Notes: generated from the sequence alone by a model not told the origin. 64,000 bases of DNA from an uncultured Bacteroides sp. (GCA_959606905.1 CAUHML010000006.1:1-64000), one strand, 5' to 3'; positions 46,656-56,775 are shown, counted from the first letter of the stretch. Translations and numbers: made by a program.

Positions 46656-47282
46656 CCAATGATAAACAATTGGGCGGCGGAGGAACGGTTTTAGTTTTTC
46701 CGCCGTTTCTTTTGCCATATAGTCAGGAGTGGTCAATGTAAGAGTCAGTTCCGAATTATCTTTGCTAAAATCAGCCTTCATCAGCAACATATCAGCAGAA
46801 CGGCGAGCCTCATCAAAATCATAAATAGTTGTCGAATCAGGAGTACTCAAAAAGTCACTCATCACCGGTAGAGAGATAAACTGAGAATCTGCAAGTGGTT
46901 TCCAATCGGTCGTATAGAAACGCAGACTACTATCACATGCCGGAGCACAAGCAGTAGAGACCAGACATACCACTTTCGTCGTATCGCTCAGTGCCAACAC
47001 CTTCATCTGCCAAGATGTTTGCGGAGACATTTGCATACGGACATAATCCGTACCAAGCTCTGTCATTTCCGACTTTTTACCAAAACGGTTTTCAACTTGC
47101 GCTTTCATCTTGCTTTCCAAAAAGTCAATACAATCTTCACGATTTACTTTAGTAAGCAAAGGAGTTAATGAATCCGGGATATTCACAAACAAAGTTTTAG
47201 CTTCCTGCGCCTGAAGAGAAGCCAGCGAAAACAATCCTACAACAAAAAAGAATATAGCGGAAACGAGTCTATTTATTTTCAT
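46632..47282 (-). CDS. DUF3256 family secreted protein
   Basis: This 216-residue protein has a signal peptide (FFFVVGLFSLASLQAQ). The rest is a compact alpha/beta protein with the segments VNREDCIDFLESKMKAQVENRFGKKSEMTELG and a repeated Leu-Thr-Leu-Thr pattern near the end, typical of the Bacteroidetes-only family DUF3256. Function unknown. It is the last gene of a four-gene minus-strand run (regulator, truA, EamA transporter, this gene), 46 bp after the transporter. Confidence 0.75.
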   Translation of the reverse strand: MKINRLVSAIFFFVVGLFSLASLQAQEAKTLFVNIPDSLTPLLTKVNREDCIDFLESKMKAQVENRFGKKSEMTELGTDYVRMQMSPQTSWQMKVLALSDTTKVVCLVSTACAPACDSSLRFYTTDWKPLADSQFISLPVMSDFLSTPDSTTIYDFDEARRSADMLLMKADFSKDNSELTLTLTTPDYMAKETAEKLKPFLRRPIVYHWKNGVFTK

Positions 47283-47328
47283 ATCAATCTTATTTAACCT
47301 ATAATAGTCAGATTATGAATCTGCCGTT

Positions 47329-48231
47329 TTAACTTTTAGACCCCAAATATAAGAATATCATTCCGATTAACACCAGTATAAGGTCAATCGCTTTGCTTTT
47401 TAAATTCTTTTCACGGAAGAAGAGTGCTCCAAAAGTGAAAGAAACAATTACACTTCCCCGGCGAATCATCGAAACAATGGAAATCATAGAATCATCATAA
47501 CTCAATGCATAAAAGTAAACGAAATCGGCGGCCGAAAGAAATACGGAAATCAGGATAATTGTCCAGTCCCAACGAAACGGTGTGGTAGACTTCCGTTTAG
47601 GCCACCAAAGCAGAAGCAGAATAGGACACATGATAAAAACCTGATAGACATTGTACCATGACTGCACCAGCATTGGATTCAGAGATTTCATCAGATATTT
47701 ATCATACAATCCGCTGATAGCTCCTGTTATTGCGGCCAGTACAATAAAAAATATCCACTTATTATGCTTAAAATCAATTCCTTCCTTCTTTCCCGAACGG
47801 CTTAACATGAAAAAAGAAGCAATAGCCAGCATCACCCCAATCCATTGGTAGAGATTCAACCTTTCGCCAAATACCAACATCGCTCCGATAAGCACCATTA
47901 CCGGACGAGTAGCATTGATAGGTCCCACGATAGTGATAGGAAGGTGTTTCATCCCAAAATACCCGAATATCCATGAGGATAACACGATGAATGACTTGAT
48001 AATGATATATTTATGCTGTTCCCAACCAGCAACAGGAACATTAAATATTGTTCCTCCCAACAAATCCGGCTCATACACGGACAGCAAGATGAAAGGCAGA
48101 AAGACAAGACTGGAAAAGAAAGTATTCAAAAACAAAACGGGAAGCACTGCATTATCTTTCAGCGACTGTTTCTTGAATACATCATAAAAGCCCAGCAAAG
48201 TGGCTGAGAGAAAAGCTAATAATAACCACAT
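47329..48231 (-). CDS. EamA/DMT-superfamily permease
   Basis: This 300-residue inner membrane protein has about ten transmembrane helices in two EamA repeats (e.g. LLLAFLSATLLGFYDVFKK, ITIVGPINATRPVMVLIGAML, IFFIVLAAITGAISGLYDKYLM, IDLILVLIGMIFLYLGSKS). The motif NATRPVMV at the end of the first repeat is typical of the superfamily. DMT permeases move metabolites such as amino acids or nucleotide sugars; the substrate cannot be predicted. It lies 23 bp downstream of truA on the same strand. Confidence 0.85.
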   Translation of the reverse strand: MWLLLAFLSATLLGFYDVFKKQSLKDNAVLPVLFLNTFFSSLVFLPFILLSVYEPDLLGGTIFNVPVAGWEQHKYIIIKSFIVLSSWIFGYFGMKHLPITIVGPINATRPVMVLIGAMLVFGERLNLYQWIGVMLAIASFFMLSRSGKKEGIDFKHNKWIFFIVLAAITGAISGLYDKYLMKSLNPMLVQSWYNVYQVFIMCPILLLLWWPKRKSTTPFRWDWTIILISVFLSAADFVYFYALSYDDSMISIVSMIRRGSVIVSFTFGALFFREKNLKSKAIDLILVLIGMIFLYLGSKS

Positions 48232-48254
48232 AAAAGATTGTTATAAGTTATTAG

Positions 48255-49043
48255 TTATATAAACAAGGTTTCCGGATATTCCACATTGACCAAGAACAAG
48301 GCTTGTCCCGGAGCAGATGTCCCGGCCTTGCAACGATCCTGCTGCTCGATTATTCTTCGGAAATCTTCAACAGAAAGTTTTCCACGTCCCACTTCAATCA
48401 GTGTACCTACTATGGCACGCACCATATTTCGCAAGAAGCGATCGGCACGAATGGTAAACACCCAAGTAGCTTCATCATCCGTCACTTTTGTCCATTCGGC
48501 ATGAGTGATATGGCAGATGTTGGTTTTTACATCCGTATGCAGCTTGCTGAAACTTGTAAAGTCGCTATATTCAAAAAGGGTACGTGCAGCCTCGTTCATC
48601 CGTTCATAATCCAGCGAACTATAAATCCGCCAACGATATTGCCGGTTGAAAGGATACTTCACTGCTGTCACATAATATTTGTAAGTCCTTGCTGTTGCAT
48701 CAAAACGGGCATGAGCTTCCGGTTTTACACGGCAAACCCGATAAACAGAAATATCCGGAGGTAACAAACGATTCAATTTTTCAGCAACAGAAACTGTATC
48801 TAATAGTCCGTCATAATCGAAATGAGCCACCATTAAAGAAGCATGTACTCCGGCGTCTGTTCTACCCGCCCCCACTACCTCTATTTCGCAACGTAGAAAA
48901 GTGGATAACGCTTTCACCAGACATTCCTGCACACTAATCCCATTCGGTTGAATCTGCCAACCGTGATAGTTGGTTCCGTCATAAGCCAAATAAATGAAAT
49001 ACCTTTGCACTCTAATTCCTGTTTTTAGGGTTTTCGTGTGCAA
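48255..49043 (-). CDS. truA: tRNA pseudouridine(38-40) synthase TruA
   Basis: This 262-residue protein has the TruA signature [11 protein letters not shown]; Asp63 is the catalytic residue. Other family blocks are [13 protein letters not shown] near the start, RTYKYYV and the C-terminal [19 protein letters not shown]. It converts uridines 38-40 of the tRNA anticodon arm to pseudouridine. The ATG at 49043 is given; a GTG at 49010 (VQRYF) would be closer to the usual N-terminus of the family and is quite possible. It sits 14 bp behind the regulator gene. Confidence 0.93.
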   Translation of the reverse strand: MHTKTLKTGIRVQRYFIYLAYDGTNYHGWQIQPNGISVQECLVKALSTFLRCEIEVVGAGRTDAGVHASLMVAHFDYDGLLDTVSVAEKLNRLLPPDISVYRVCRVKPEAHARFDATARTYKYYVTAVKYPFNRQYRWRIYSSLDYERMNEAARTLFEYSDFTSFSKLHTDVKTNICHITHAEWTKVTDDEATWVFTIRADRFLRNMVRAIVGTLIEVGRGKLSVEDFRRIIEQQDRCKAGTSAPGQALFLVNVEYPETLFI

Positions 49044-49057
49044 AAGTACTCATTTTT

Positions 49058-52000
49058 TTATTCATAAGTAGAAGGAGTAGTACCAAAAGCGTCTACAAAA
49101 TGTTTACGGAACGTCGGAATATCATTATATCCCACCATTTCAGCTACTTCCTGCACACCGTATTGTTTCGTTTTCAACAATACACCCGCACGACGCATAC
49201 GTACTCCCCTGATAAGTTCTATAATCGTATAGTCCGTACTTTGCTTCACTTTTCGGTAAAGAGTCGGCTGACTCATATTTAATTCCGATGCAAGCTTCTT
49301 CACACTAAAGTCAGCTTCACAGATATTTTCCTCTACAATTTTAATTACGGAAGTGATAAATGGATCTTCTGCCTTTGCTTCTTCTTTTCCCGGCTGCTCT
49401 GTTTCATCTGCGTCAACGGCATCTGCTCCAGGTAACTTAAATAACTTTGCATACATTTGTTTCAACGTCTGACGGCCATTAATCAAATTACTGACTTTCG
49501 CTTTCAGAATACCGGGTGTGAAAGGTTTCAACACATAATCATCTGCTCCCAACTCCAAACCATGGATAATATCGTCATCCTCTACCTTCGCTGTCAGCAT
49601 AATAAAAGGGATACTACAAGTTTCCGGGCATTCTTTTACTTCACGGCAACATTCAAATCCGTCTTTTATCGGCATCATGACATCACAAATTATCAAATCC
49701 GGCAACTCTTTCATAGCCATATCCACGCCTTCTTGACCGTTAGTAGCCATCAACAGATTATATTCATTCCCAAATAAAACTTTCAGATAAAGCCGAATAT
49801 CTTTATGATCTTCCACAATTAATATTGTCTTTTTCTCTTCATTTGTCACAGATTGTGCCATTTCTTTAGGAGACAATACTCCCGGAAAAAGTATTGGACC
49901 CTGTCTCCCTATATTTTCGCTAATTTTCGAATCAGCTTTGAGTTGATCCAACACTTCCGGTTCTACTTCAGGCAGTTCTTCCGGATCAATAAACAATATA
50001 TTCGGCTCACTTTCCAGGACGGCTCTATCTACCGGAAGATTCACCGTTACCTTTGTCCCCTTTCCTTCAACACTTTCCAATGAGATTGTTCCTTGATGCG
50101 CCTCTATCATCTGCCGCATAATAGAAAAGCCTAACTGTGCGGCAGATAAATCATTATCCAATGTCCCGTTCTCACTCATTAATTGCTCGGAAGTTCTCAC
50201 CTTCTTCATTCCATTATCCTCTACTATCAGACTGACATAATGCACATTATTCTCTATTATTTCACAAACAGAAAAATAAACTGTTCCTGCATAATGCGTA
50301 TGAGTGAAAGCATTTGTCAACAGATTATGAATAATAAATTCTATTTTCTTCTTATTTACATAGAATTCCAGTTCTTTCTTGACCCTTTTCTCGCAACGAA
50401 AATCAATCGGATATACTTTCAACAAATCACGGACTCCAAAGACACTACTATCAATCATCTTTTCTACCGAATAGGGAGCTACTTCCAACTTCGTTTCCGG
50501 ACTCCCCTGTCGGTATATAGCCAGTAATTGATCACAAGCATCAACCATACGAAGCGAATTCCGGTATGCAACCTGCAAAGAAAGGTTCGATATTTGGGAA
50601 TTGTCTTTCTGTAATTCTTTCAACGGAGCGATGATCAACGAAAGAGGAGTACGCAATTCCTGTACAAACAACATAAGCAAGCCGTTCCGCAAAGCTTCTA
50701 TCTCCTTCTTTTGAGTCTGCTTCATCTTCTCCAGGCTCAAGTTCTCTTTCAATACCAACTCCCGGTCACGGTGCATCTGCTTACGCTGCTCTTTCTTCTT
50801 AAAATAAATGTAGAAAAAACAAGAAAATGCGACAAATAACAAAACATAAGCTATATAAGCCCAAATAGTTTGAAACCATTTATCTTTTACAACCACAAGA
50901 ATCTCATTCACATCCCCTTCCTTACCATCCGGAAATACAAGTTTCGCCTGCAAAGTATATTTTCCGGTAGACAGTCCATTGAACCATAAGCCTTCCGAAA
51001 GTGGCACCATTCTCCAATCCTTATCTAAGGGAAGTAATCGATAAGCTATCTTACGTTCAGCCATCCCATAACGTAAATCGGAAAAGAACAAATGGAAATC
51101 ATTGTTATCAGAATTGAATACAAGCTTTTTCTGTTGTTCCGGAGAACCTGAAAGAATCAACTGTCCATTTCGTTTCTCCCCAGCCAAGATCGTTTCTCCA
51201 CCCACTTCTATATCTGTCAACATCAGCTGCCTTCTTTCACAATCCGCTTTCGTAGCAGAGGGATCAAAGAAAATCAATCCCCAAGAATTTGCCCAAAGCA
51301 ACCGTCCATCATTCAAACGGCATACCGCACTACAATTACCTACCGAAAGATAATTATAGAAAGCATCCTGCCCATTTCTAATCGTCATCACTCCGACATT
51401 ATTTCCGGCCCAAGTATTCCCGATACGATCATCTACCATACAGCCTACATGTCCATTGGTCAGTCCGTTTTGCAAAGTGTATATAGCTTCCAACTTATCC
51501 TTCTCCCTTCCATCAATACGGATAACGACATTCAAATAAGCTACATAAATCTGATTATAGTTATTTACATAAATAGTTCGTACAGCCGCCTCTTCCAGTC
51601 CATTTTCTTTCTCAATATTTCCTTCTACTCTAATTTGTACTCCATCCGTTTCAAGTCTTTTCAAACCTCTATCCGTCCCAATCCACACATTGCCTTCTTT
51701 ATCCTCTGCTATTGCAAATACATTCTTTATTTCTTCAGGCAATTTAATGCTCTTGCATTCGTGAGTTTCAAGTTCAACCTGCATCAACCCATTTGAAGTG
51801 CCTACCCACAAACGATTCCATGAGTCCAGGCAAAGACTATAAATAACAGTTTGTATCCTCTCACCTTTATTATTTTGCAGATGAAAGGATTCCACCTCAT
51901 TTGTTAATGGATCAATGATAACAATCTCTCCCCAATTATTACCCAACCAGATATTCCCGTTCTTACCTTTATATATATGAAAGCGTCCGGAAAAGTCTGA

Positions 52001-53203
52001 TGCTTTTTTCCAAGGTTCAAAATGTGTATCCAACGAAAACACAGGAGTAGTACTTTTCATAATCCCCCCATCGCTAACGGTCAACCATACATATCCTTTT
52101 GAATCTTCGACCATACCATCCACCCGAGAGCCAAAATCCTGCCGTACCCTACTGTACATACTATCACTAATATCAAATTTCACGACCCCACCGCCAAATG
52201 TACCTACCCAAAGAATTTGTTGTTTATCATCCCAAAACAGGCTGGTCATTTTATTCTCAATACTCGAATGGAATGCCTTCTCATTCTTCGTCAGCAAAGT
52301 CAACACAAACGGACTCTTACACAGATTGTCATTATCGAAGCGCAACTTATACAATCCATTCCAAGTTGTCAAATAAAAAGTCCGGTTATCTTTCAAAACC
52401 AGATCCGTAACATAAGAATTAGAGAATTCAGACTGATCTTTTCCTTCCATGGAGATAACACGTTCCTCATTCGTTTTAAGGTCATAACATATAATGTCAT
52501 CCCATAATCGGCAAATCCATAAATAACCATGCCTTAAAAACAATCTATTTACTACGCTGTATTCCTTAATCAAAGAAGTTTTTTTCGCCACTAAATCATA
52601 ATGTACCACTTTCCTCTGATTAACAGAGAAATACAAATTTGTTTTTCTATCACTACAAAGATGAGCAACCTTTCCTCTTACCAAAGGCTCAGGATTCAAA
52701 AGACATAACACAAAATCATGTTTTCCTTCTGTCTTGCGAACAATGCGCGATTCAAATAAACCTTGTGAAGTAACCAAATACAAACTCCCGTCATTCCAGC
52801 AGAAATCCAGAATATCTTTCAGTTCCAGAGGCTTATCAAAACGTACCGGCAAAAACTTTTCAATATCCTTATCAAAACAAGTAATTCCACCTTGGAAAAG
52901 TAACGCATAATATAAACCGTCGGGACCTTCGCAAAGTTTTTTCACAGCTTGATGCAGAGGAGTGGAAAGAGAATCAATCCCCATAATGAGGGGATAGTCA
53001 CGAAATCTAAATCCGTCATAACGTGAAATTCCTTTATCAGTAGAGAGCCATATAAAACCGTCACTTCCATAACAAACATTATAAATAGTATTGTCACTGA
53101 CTCCGTTTTTGATTACTACCGGTTCCAGATTCCAATGAGTATCTATTGAATATGCAGGGAAAATACCTGACAATACCAGTAGTAAAAAGAAGAATTTCCT
53201 CAT
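49058..53203 (-). CDS. Hybrid two-component system regulator (HTCS) with degenerate kinase site
   Basis: This 1381-residue protein has a signal peptide (1-20). The periplasmic two-component regulator propeller (about 30-690) shows repeats such as DGFIWLSTDKGISRYDG, NRLWVGTSNGLMQVE and GNVWIGTDRGLKRLE. A Y_Y_Y domain (~700-770), transmembrane helix (~776-800), HisKA-like helix, HATPase domain, receiver (from ~1124, phospho-acceptor Asp1174 in CDVMMP, LTAK, LKPF) and AraC-type DNA-binding domain (~1277-1381) follow. The dimerisation helix reads FVQELRTPL: Gln848 (codon CAG) replaces the phospho-accepting histidine of HELRTP. The G1 box is DNGMKK rather than DxGxG, while the N box (NLLTNAFTHT) is recognisable. 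The receiver and HTH look intact. It may therefore signal without autophosphorylation. No susCD pair is adjacent; the target is unknown. Confidence 0.92.
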   Translation of the reverse strand: MRKFFFLLLVLSGIFPAYSIDTHWNLEPVVIKNGVSDNTIYNVCYGSDGFIWLSTDKGISRYDGFRFRDYPLIMGIDSLSTPLHQAVKKLCEGPDGLYYALLFQGGITCFDKDIEKFLPVRFDKPLELKDILDFCWNDGSLYLVTSQGLFESRIVRKTEGKHDFVLCLLNPEPLVRGKVAHLCSDRKTNLYFSVNQRKVVHYDLVAKKTSLIKEYSVVNRLFLRHGYLWICRLWDDIICYDLKTNEERVISMEGKDQSEFSNSYVTDLVLKDNRTFYLTTWNGLYKLRFDNDNLCKSPFVLTLLTKNEKAFHSSIENKMTSLFWDDKQQILWVGTFGGGVVKFDISDSMYSRVRQDFGSRVDGMVEDSKGYVWLTVSDGGIMKSTTPVFSLDTHFEPWKKASDFSGRFHIYKGKNGNIWLGNNWGEIVIIDPLTNEVESFHLQNNKGERIQTVIYSLCLDSWNRLWVGTSNGLMQVELETHECKSIKLPEEIKNVFAIAEDKEGNVWIGTDRGLKRLETDGVQIRVEGNIEKENGLEEAAVRTIYVNNYNQIYVAYLNVVIRIDGREKDKLEAIYTLQNGLTNGHVGCMVDDRIGNTWAGNNVGVMTIRNGQDAFYNYLSVGNCSAVCRLNDGRLLWANSWGLIFFDPSATKADCERRQLMLTDIEVGGETILAGEKRNGQLILSGSPEQQKKLVFNSDNNDFHLFFSDLRYGMAERKIAYRLLPLDKDWRMVPLSEGLWFNGLSTGKYTLQAKLVFPDGKEGDVNEILVVVKDKWFQTIWAYIAYVLLFVAFSCFFYIYFKKKEQRKQMHRDRELVLKENLSLEKMKQTQKKEIEALRNGLLMLFVQELRTPLSLIIAPLKELQKDNSQISNLSLQVAYRNSLRMVDACDQLLAIYRQGSPETKLEVAPYSVEKMIDSSVFGVRDLLKVYPIDFRCEKRVKKELEFYVNKKKIEFIIHNLLTNAFTHTHYAGTVYFSVCEIIENNVHYVSLIVEDNGMKKVRTSEQLMSENGTLDNDLSAAQLGFSIMRQMIEAHQGTISLESVEGKGTKVTVNLPVDRAVLESEPNILFIDPEELPEVEPEVLDQLKADSKISENIGRQGPILFPGVLSPKEMAQSVTNEEKKTILIVEDHKDIRLYLKVLFGNEYNLLMATNGQEGVDMAMKELPDLIICDVMMPIKDGFECCREVKECPETCSIPFIMLTAKVEDDDIIHGLELGADDYVLKPFTPGILKAKVSNLINGRQTLKQMYAKLFKLPGADAVDADETEQPGKEEAKAEDPFITSVIKIVEENICEADFSVKKLASELNMSQPTLYRKVKQSTDYTIIELIRGVRMRRAGVLLKTKQYGVQEVAEMVGYNDIPTFRKHFVDAFGTTPSTYE

Positions 53204-53501
53204 ATCTTAATAGTATTTTGTTCATGTGTATTGGTCGATAAAGGTAGACAAAATAATTATCATCAAATCACATAACAAATATTTTTTAGAAATAATTCAC
53301 AATAAAACAAAAGCCCTCCTATTCTTTTGAAATAGAAAGACTTTTGCCGTTTGTTTTGTTCATTACGCAATCAATCTCCAATTATTATATTGTTTGCTGC
53401 TCGGTTCCTCTTTTTTATTGAAAGGAGCGACTCATATCATACAGACACTCCTTAATAATATATATTATACTAATACCTAAATGCAATAAATTCTTATGAT
53501 A
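53204..53501. other. Non-coding interval upstream of HTCS and downstream of lipoprotein gene
   Basis: A/T-rich, no gene. A weak inverted repeat (CAAAAG near 53308 and CTTTTG near 53340) may end the lipoprotein transcript. A near-match to TAnnTTTG (TACCTTTA on the minus strand, about 53236-53243) could be the HTCS promoter, but support is poor. Confidence 0.3.
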
Positions 53502-54134
53502 TTATTTAGCAGCTTTCAGAGTAAAGCTATAAGTTCCTTGACCGGCAGCAAAGTTATAGCTACCTTTGAAGTTTACCGGTACCTTTACTACACAGTTCCC
53601 CTGGTCGCTTACACGGAAATAAAGATAAGTAGTAGAATTGAAGATGCTGTTACCGTCAGCAGTTGTTGATAAAGAAGCGCCATATCCCTGCCAACTGAAT
53701 AAGTCAGTCGAAGAAGAGTAAGTAGTACCGATATAATACACCGCACCTTTATCTATATTAAAGTTCAATGATACACATAATGCGAATTGCTCAACGAAAG
53801 CGCCACTTCTTGTACGAGCCTGATATTCGGCAAGCATTTTCACCGCTTTCTTATCAGTAGCATCACCATAAAATCCTTCTGTTGTTTCCGATTCACAGTT
53901 ACGGACAGTATTACCATTCTGACGAAGCGCTTCCAGCACACTTGCCATTTCCTCTGCAGTAACAGAAGGAATTTCCTCAGCTTTCTGATCGTAAGCTGCC
54001 GACTCAATACCATATAAAGATTTCATGGATTCGAAGTTTGAAGTATTATCTTCAAAACTGTCACTTTCAGCATTAGAACATGCTACAAAAGTTAATGCCA
54101 ATACACATGCGAAAAAGAATTTAATTGATTTCAT
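53502..54134 (-). CDS. Small secreted lipoprotein, function unknown
   Basis: This 210-residue protein has lipobox FVACSNAE (Cys19). Residues 25-95 are acidic and helical, with TAEEMASVLEALRQNG; residues 105-210 are rich in Ser/Thr/Gly with alternating hydrophobic residues, suggesting a beta sandwich (VEQFALCVSLNFNI, STTYLYFRVSDQG, GSYNFAAGQGTYSFTLKA). I recognise no family. It has its own promoter and an unusually good Shine-Dalgarno sequence, so it is probably well expressed. It stands alone between the HTCS and the divergent fimbrial region. Confidence 0.7.
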   Translation of the reverse strand: MKSIKFFFACVLALTFVACSNAESDSFEDNTSNFESMKSLYGIESAAYDQKAEEIPSVTAEEMASVLEALRQNGNTVRNCESETTEGFYGDATDKKAVKMLAEYQARTRSGAFVEQFALCVSLNFNIDKGAVYYIGTTYSSSTDLFSWQGYGASLSTTADGNSIFNSTTYLYFRVSDQGNCVVKVPVNFKGSYNFAAGQGTYSFTLKAAK

Positions 54135-54141
54135 ATTAGTT

Positions 54142-54147
54142 CCTCCT
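54142..54147 (-). promoter_or_regulatory. Strong Shine-Dalgarno sequence of the lipoprotein gene
   Basis: AGGAGG on the minus strand, seven bases before the ATG at 54134. Most genes of this window lack such a site, as usual in Bacteroides. Confidence 0.6.
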
Positions 54148-54301
54148 AAATTTTACTTATTCATTTAATCTGCTTGCGAATCGTTATTTATCAGTTCGCG
54201 GTCTTTTTACACTTTTAATTGTTTATTTATTCATGTTCCTTAGGAGGGGAATCTTAAACTTAAGTTGTCTTATTTATCTTTCCTTGTTCGTTTGCACATC
54301 G

Positions 54302-54309
54302 CAAACATA
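54302..54309 (-). promoter_or_regulatory. Candidate -7 box of the lipoprotein gene
   Basis: TATGTTTG followed by C on the minus strand is a full match to TAnnTTTG; the leader would be about 160 bases and includes a short GCGAA/TTCGC hairpin near 54167-54190. Confidence 0.55.
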
Positions 54310-54592
54310 GGTATTTTATTCAATAAGGAAAACTTTCTGAAAAGAAAAATGAATGAATTACCACTCTTTAACGAATGAAATACAGCTTACTCAAGCGATT
54401 GACTAAGTTCTACAAGTATTAAAACACCACCCACATGCAAATCATTCATCACAAAAGACAAAAACACCAATTAACAACAACGAATGATCAACCACCCATA
54501 AATGAATTATTCACCACCCTACTTATCAATTTCCATTGAAGACAAAGGCAAGAAAGATGAATCTGCCAATCAACAGCTATCTGCATTATGCC
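54310..54592. other. Non-coding region with repeated GAATGA/TCATTC words
   Basis: The divergent intergenic region contains several copies of GAATGA or its complement (about 54351, 54372, 54442 and 54482) and one perfect AAATCATTC at 54439-54447. The same nonamer recurs three times before the fimbrillin gene, which points to a common regulator. Confidence 0.4.
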
Positions 54593-54600
54593 TACTTTTG
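54593..54600 (+). promoter_or_regulatory. -7 box of the DUF3575 operon
   Basis: TACTTTTG matches TAnnTTTG and lies 29 bases before the ATG at 54630. It falls inside the longer open frame that begins at 54588 and so argues against that start. Confidence 0.6.
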
Positions 54601-54629
54601 TAACATCAACAAACAAAACCCATCATGCG

Positions 54630-55199
54630 ATGAAAAAGAAAAGAATCTTATTTTTGTTCGTTACCCTGTTTGCTTCTACCTTATTATATAGTCAGGTAGT
54701 CGGAGTAAAAACCAACGTCGTAATGGACGCGCTTAAAATTATCAATCTTGGAGCCGAAGTCGGTTTAAGTAAGAAATTAACTCTGGACTTGTATGCCAAC
54801 TACAACCCTTGGACATACAAAGATCAGAAGATGATGAAGATGCTTGCCTTCCAACCGGAGCTTCGATATTGGTTCTGTGATAAATTCAACGGTCATTTCG
54901 TAGGTGCACACCTTCATGGAGGCGTTTATCAGGCAGCAGCCATTGATATGCCATGGGGCATCTGGCCCGAATTGAAAGACCACCGTTTCAAAGGACACTT
55001 TTACGGATTGGGCGTTTCCTACGGTTATCAATGGATTCTGGGCAAGCACTGGAATCTTGAAGGAAATATCGGTATAGGTTACGCGCGTGTCAAGTATGAG
55101 CAGTTCGAATGCAAGACGTGCGGTGAAAAAGTCAAGGAAGGACATAAGAACTATGTAGGTCCTACAAAAGCCGCCGTCAGTTTAATCTATTTATTTTAA
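54630..55199 (+). CDS. DUF3575 family outer membrane protein
   Basis: This 189-residue protein has a signal peptide (ILFLFVTLFASTLLYSQ). The mature part alternates polar and hydrophobic residues in eight or so strands (KTNVVMDALKIINLGAEVGL, LTLDLYANYNPW, FVGAHLHGGVYQ, WNLEGNIGIGYARVKYE, AAVSLIYLF), and ends in an aromatic residue, as in small outer membrane beta-barrels. DUF3575 genes commonly accompany fimbrial loci in Bacteroidales. The start is set by the -7 box at 54593-54600. It is 12 bp before the next gene. Confidence 0.82.
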   Translation: MKKKRILFLFVTLFASTLLYSQVVGVKTNVVMDALKIINLGAEVGLSKKLTLDLYANYNPWTYKDQKMMKMLAFQPELRYWFCDKFNGHFVGAHLHGGVYQAAAIDMPWGIWPELKDHRFKGHFYGLGVSYGYQWILGKHWNLEGNIGIGYARVKYEQFECKTCGEKVKEGHKNYVGPTKAAVSLIYLF

Positions 55200-55211
55200 A
55201 ACAAAACAAAT

Positions 55212-56663
55212 ATGAAAAAGATATTATGCATATTCTTCTGCCTGCTGCCTATATTAGGCGGGAAAGCACAGACTCTCTATAAAGATCAAGTGCGTATAGA
55301 GAAAGAATCTATCACACGCAGTGAAGATAACAATGTATTAACTATCAATCTGGACATTGTTCTAAAAGAAAACCTGAAACTGGAATCCAACAATGTAGCC
55401 ACATTGACTCCATTTCTTGAGGCAAACGGAAAGACCAAGGTGTTATCTTCTATTGTGGTATACGGACGTAAGCGCGACATCGTCAACCAGCGTAACCATA
55501 AAGCTCCCGAAAACACTTATACCATTTTACGTCGTAAACAGCATCAGGAACAAAAAGTAAACTACTTGGTACAAATGCCGTTCGAAGCATGGATGCGCAA
55601 TGCAAATATGAAATTGAATATTGACCTATGCGGTTGCTGTGACATCCTGGAGGAGAACAGCGGTGAATTAATCACCCAATTGAACATTTTACCACTGAAA
55701 GTAAAACCTTCCATAGCCTATATCACTCCTAAAGCTGAAGACATAAAATATCGTGCAGTAGAAGGAAGCGCATTTCTGGATTTCCCGGTCAACAAAATCA
55801 TCATCTATCCGGAGTATCGTCGTAACACAAGTGAGTTGGCAAAAATACGTGCAACAATCGATACCGTGCGCAACGACAAATATACAACTCTTACCCGTAT
55901 AAAGATTCACGGTTACGCTTCACCCGAAGGCAGCTACGCCAACAATACCCGTTTGGCAAAGAATCGTACCCAGGCTCTTGTAGATTATGTGACCAGTTAT
56001 TACAATTTCGATAAGAAGCTCATCACTTCGGAATATACCCCGGAGGACTGGAAAGGTTTCCGCAAATTTGTTTCCGCTTCATCAATAGAGAAAAAGGAGG
56101 AAGTTCTTCGCCTGATAGATGATGAAAGCATAAACATTGATAAGAAGGAACGCGATATCGCTAATCTGGTTGGACCTCAGACATATCAATATATATTGGC
56201 AGAATGTTATCCTGCACTCCGTCATTCAGATTATACGGTCAATTATACAGTTCGTGGCCTCAGCCTTGAAGAGTCTAAAGAGATAATTAATAAACGCCCG
56301 CAATTATTGAGTTTACAGGAAATCTACCGGATTGCAGAAAGTTGTGAACCGGGAAGCGAAGAATTCAACCATTCTTTCCAAGTAGCCGCTACAATGTTTC
56401 CGGATGATCCAATCGCCAACCTCAATGCCGGAGCAATGGAAATACAAAAAGGTGGTGATATGACAACCGCCAAGAGATATCTGGCTAAAGCTGATCCAAA
56501 AGCGGCAGAGACACAGAACAACCTGGGAATTATCGCTATGATAGAAGGAGACTTAGACACAGCCGAAAAATATTTCAATGCAGCTAAAGCTGCCGGTCTC
56601 ATAAAGCAAGCAGACGCTAACTTGAAAGAATTAAAGAAGAAACAAAATTATCCCTTAGAATAA
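55212..56663 (+). CDS. DUF3868 protein with OmpA-like and TPR-like regions
   Basis: This 483-residue secreted protein has a signal peptide to GGKAQ. Residues ~20-125 form a DUF3868-type beta domain, ~200-300 an OmpA/MotB-type peptidoglycan-associated domain (IKIHGYASPEGSYANNTRLAKNRTQALVDYV), and ~385-475 contain helical TPR-like repeats (ANLNAGAMEIQKGGDMTTAKRYLAKA and NLGIIAMIEGDLDTAEKYFNAAK). It probably anchors a surface structure to the cell wall, likely the fimbriae encoded next. It is co-transcribed with the DUF3575 gene. Confidence 0.82.
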   Translation: MKKILCIFFCLLPILGGKAQTLYKDQVRIEKESITRSEDNNVLTINLDIVLKENLKLESNNVATLTPFLEANGKTKVLSSIVVYGRKRDIVNQRNHKAPENTYTILRRKQHQEQKVNYLVQMPFEAWMRNANMKLNIDLCGCCDILEENSGELITQLNILPLKVKPSIAYITPKAEDIKYRAVEGSAFLDFPVNKIIIYPEYRRNTSELAKIRATIDTVRNDKYTTLTRIKIHGYASPEGSYANNTRLAKNRTQALVDYVTSYYNFDKKLITSEYTPEDWKGFRKFVSASSIEKKEEVLRLIDDESINIDKKERDIANLVGPQTYQYILAECYPALRHSDYTVNYTVRGLSLEESKEIINKRPQLLSLQEIYRIAESCEPGSEEFNHSFQVAATMFPDDPIANLNAGAMEIQKGGDMTTAKRYLAKADPKAAETQNNLGIIAMIEGDLDTAEKYFNAAKAAGLIKQADANLKELKKKQNYPLE

Positions 56664-56739
56664 CAAAAAACAATAACACAGACAAACAGTATTTGTTCCC
56701 CCCTATGATTTATAATTAAAATTTTAACCCCAAATCAAG

Positions 56740-56775
56740 AAACGCATCACCTGAGAAGGCAGTGCGTTTTTTCTT
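56740..56775 (+). terminator. Terminator after the DUF3868 gene
   Basis: AAACGCA (56740-56746) and TGCGTTT (56763-56769) form a stem followed by a T-rich run to 56775. It separates this operon from the fimbrillin genes. Confidence 0.65.
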
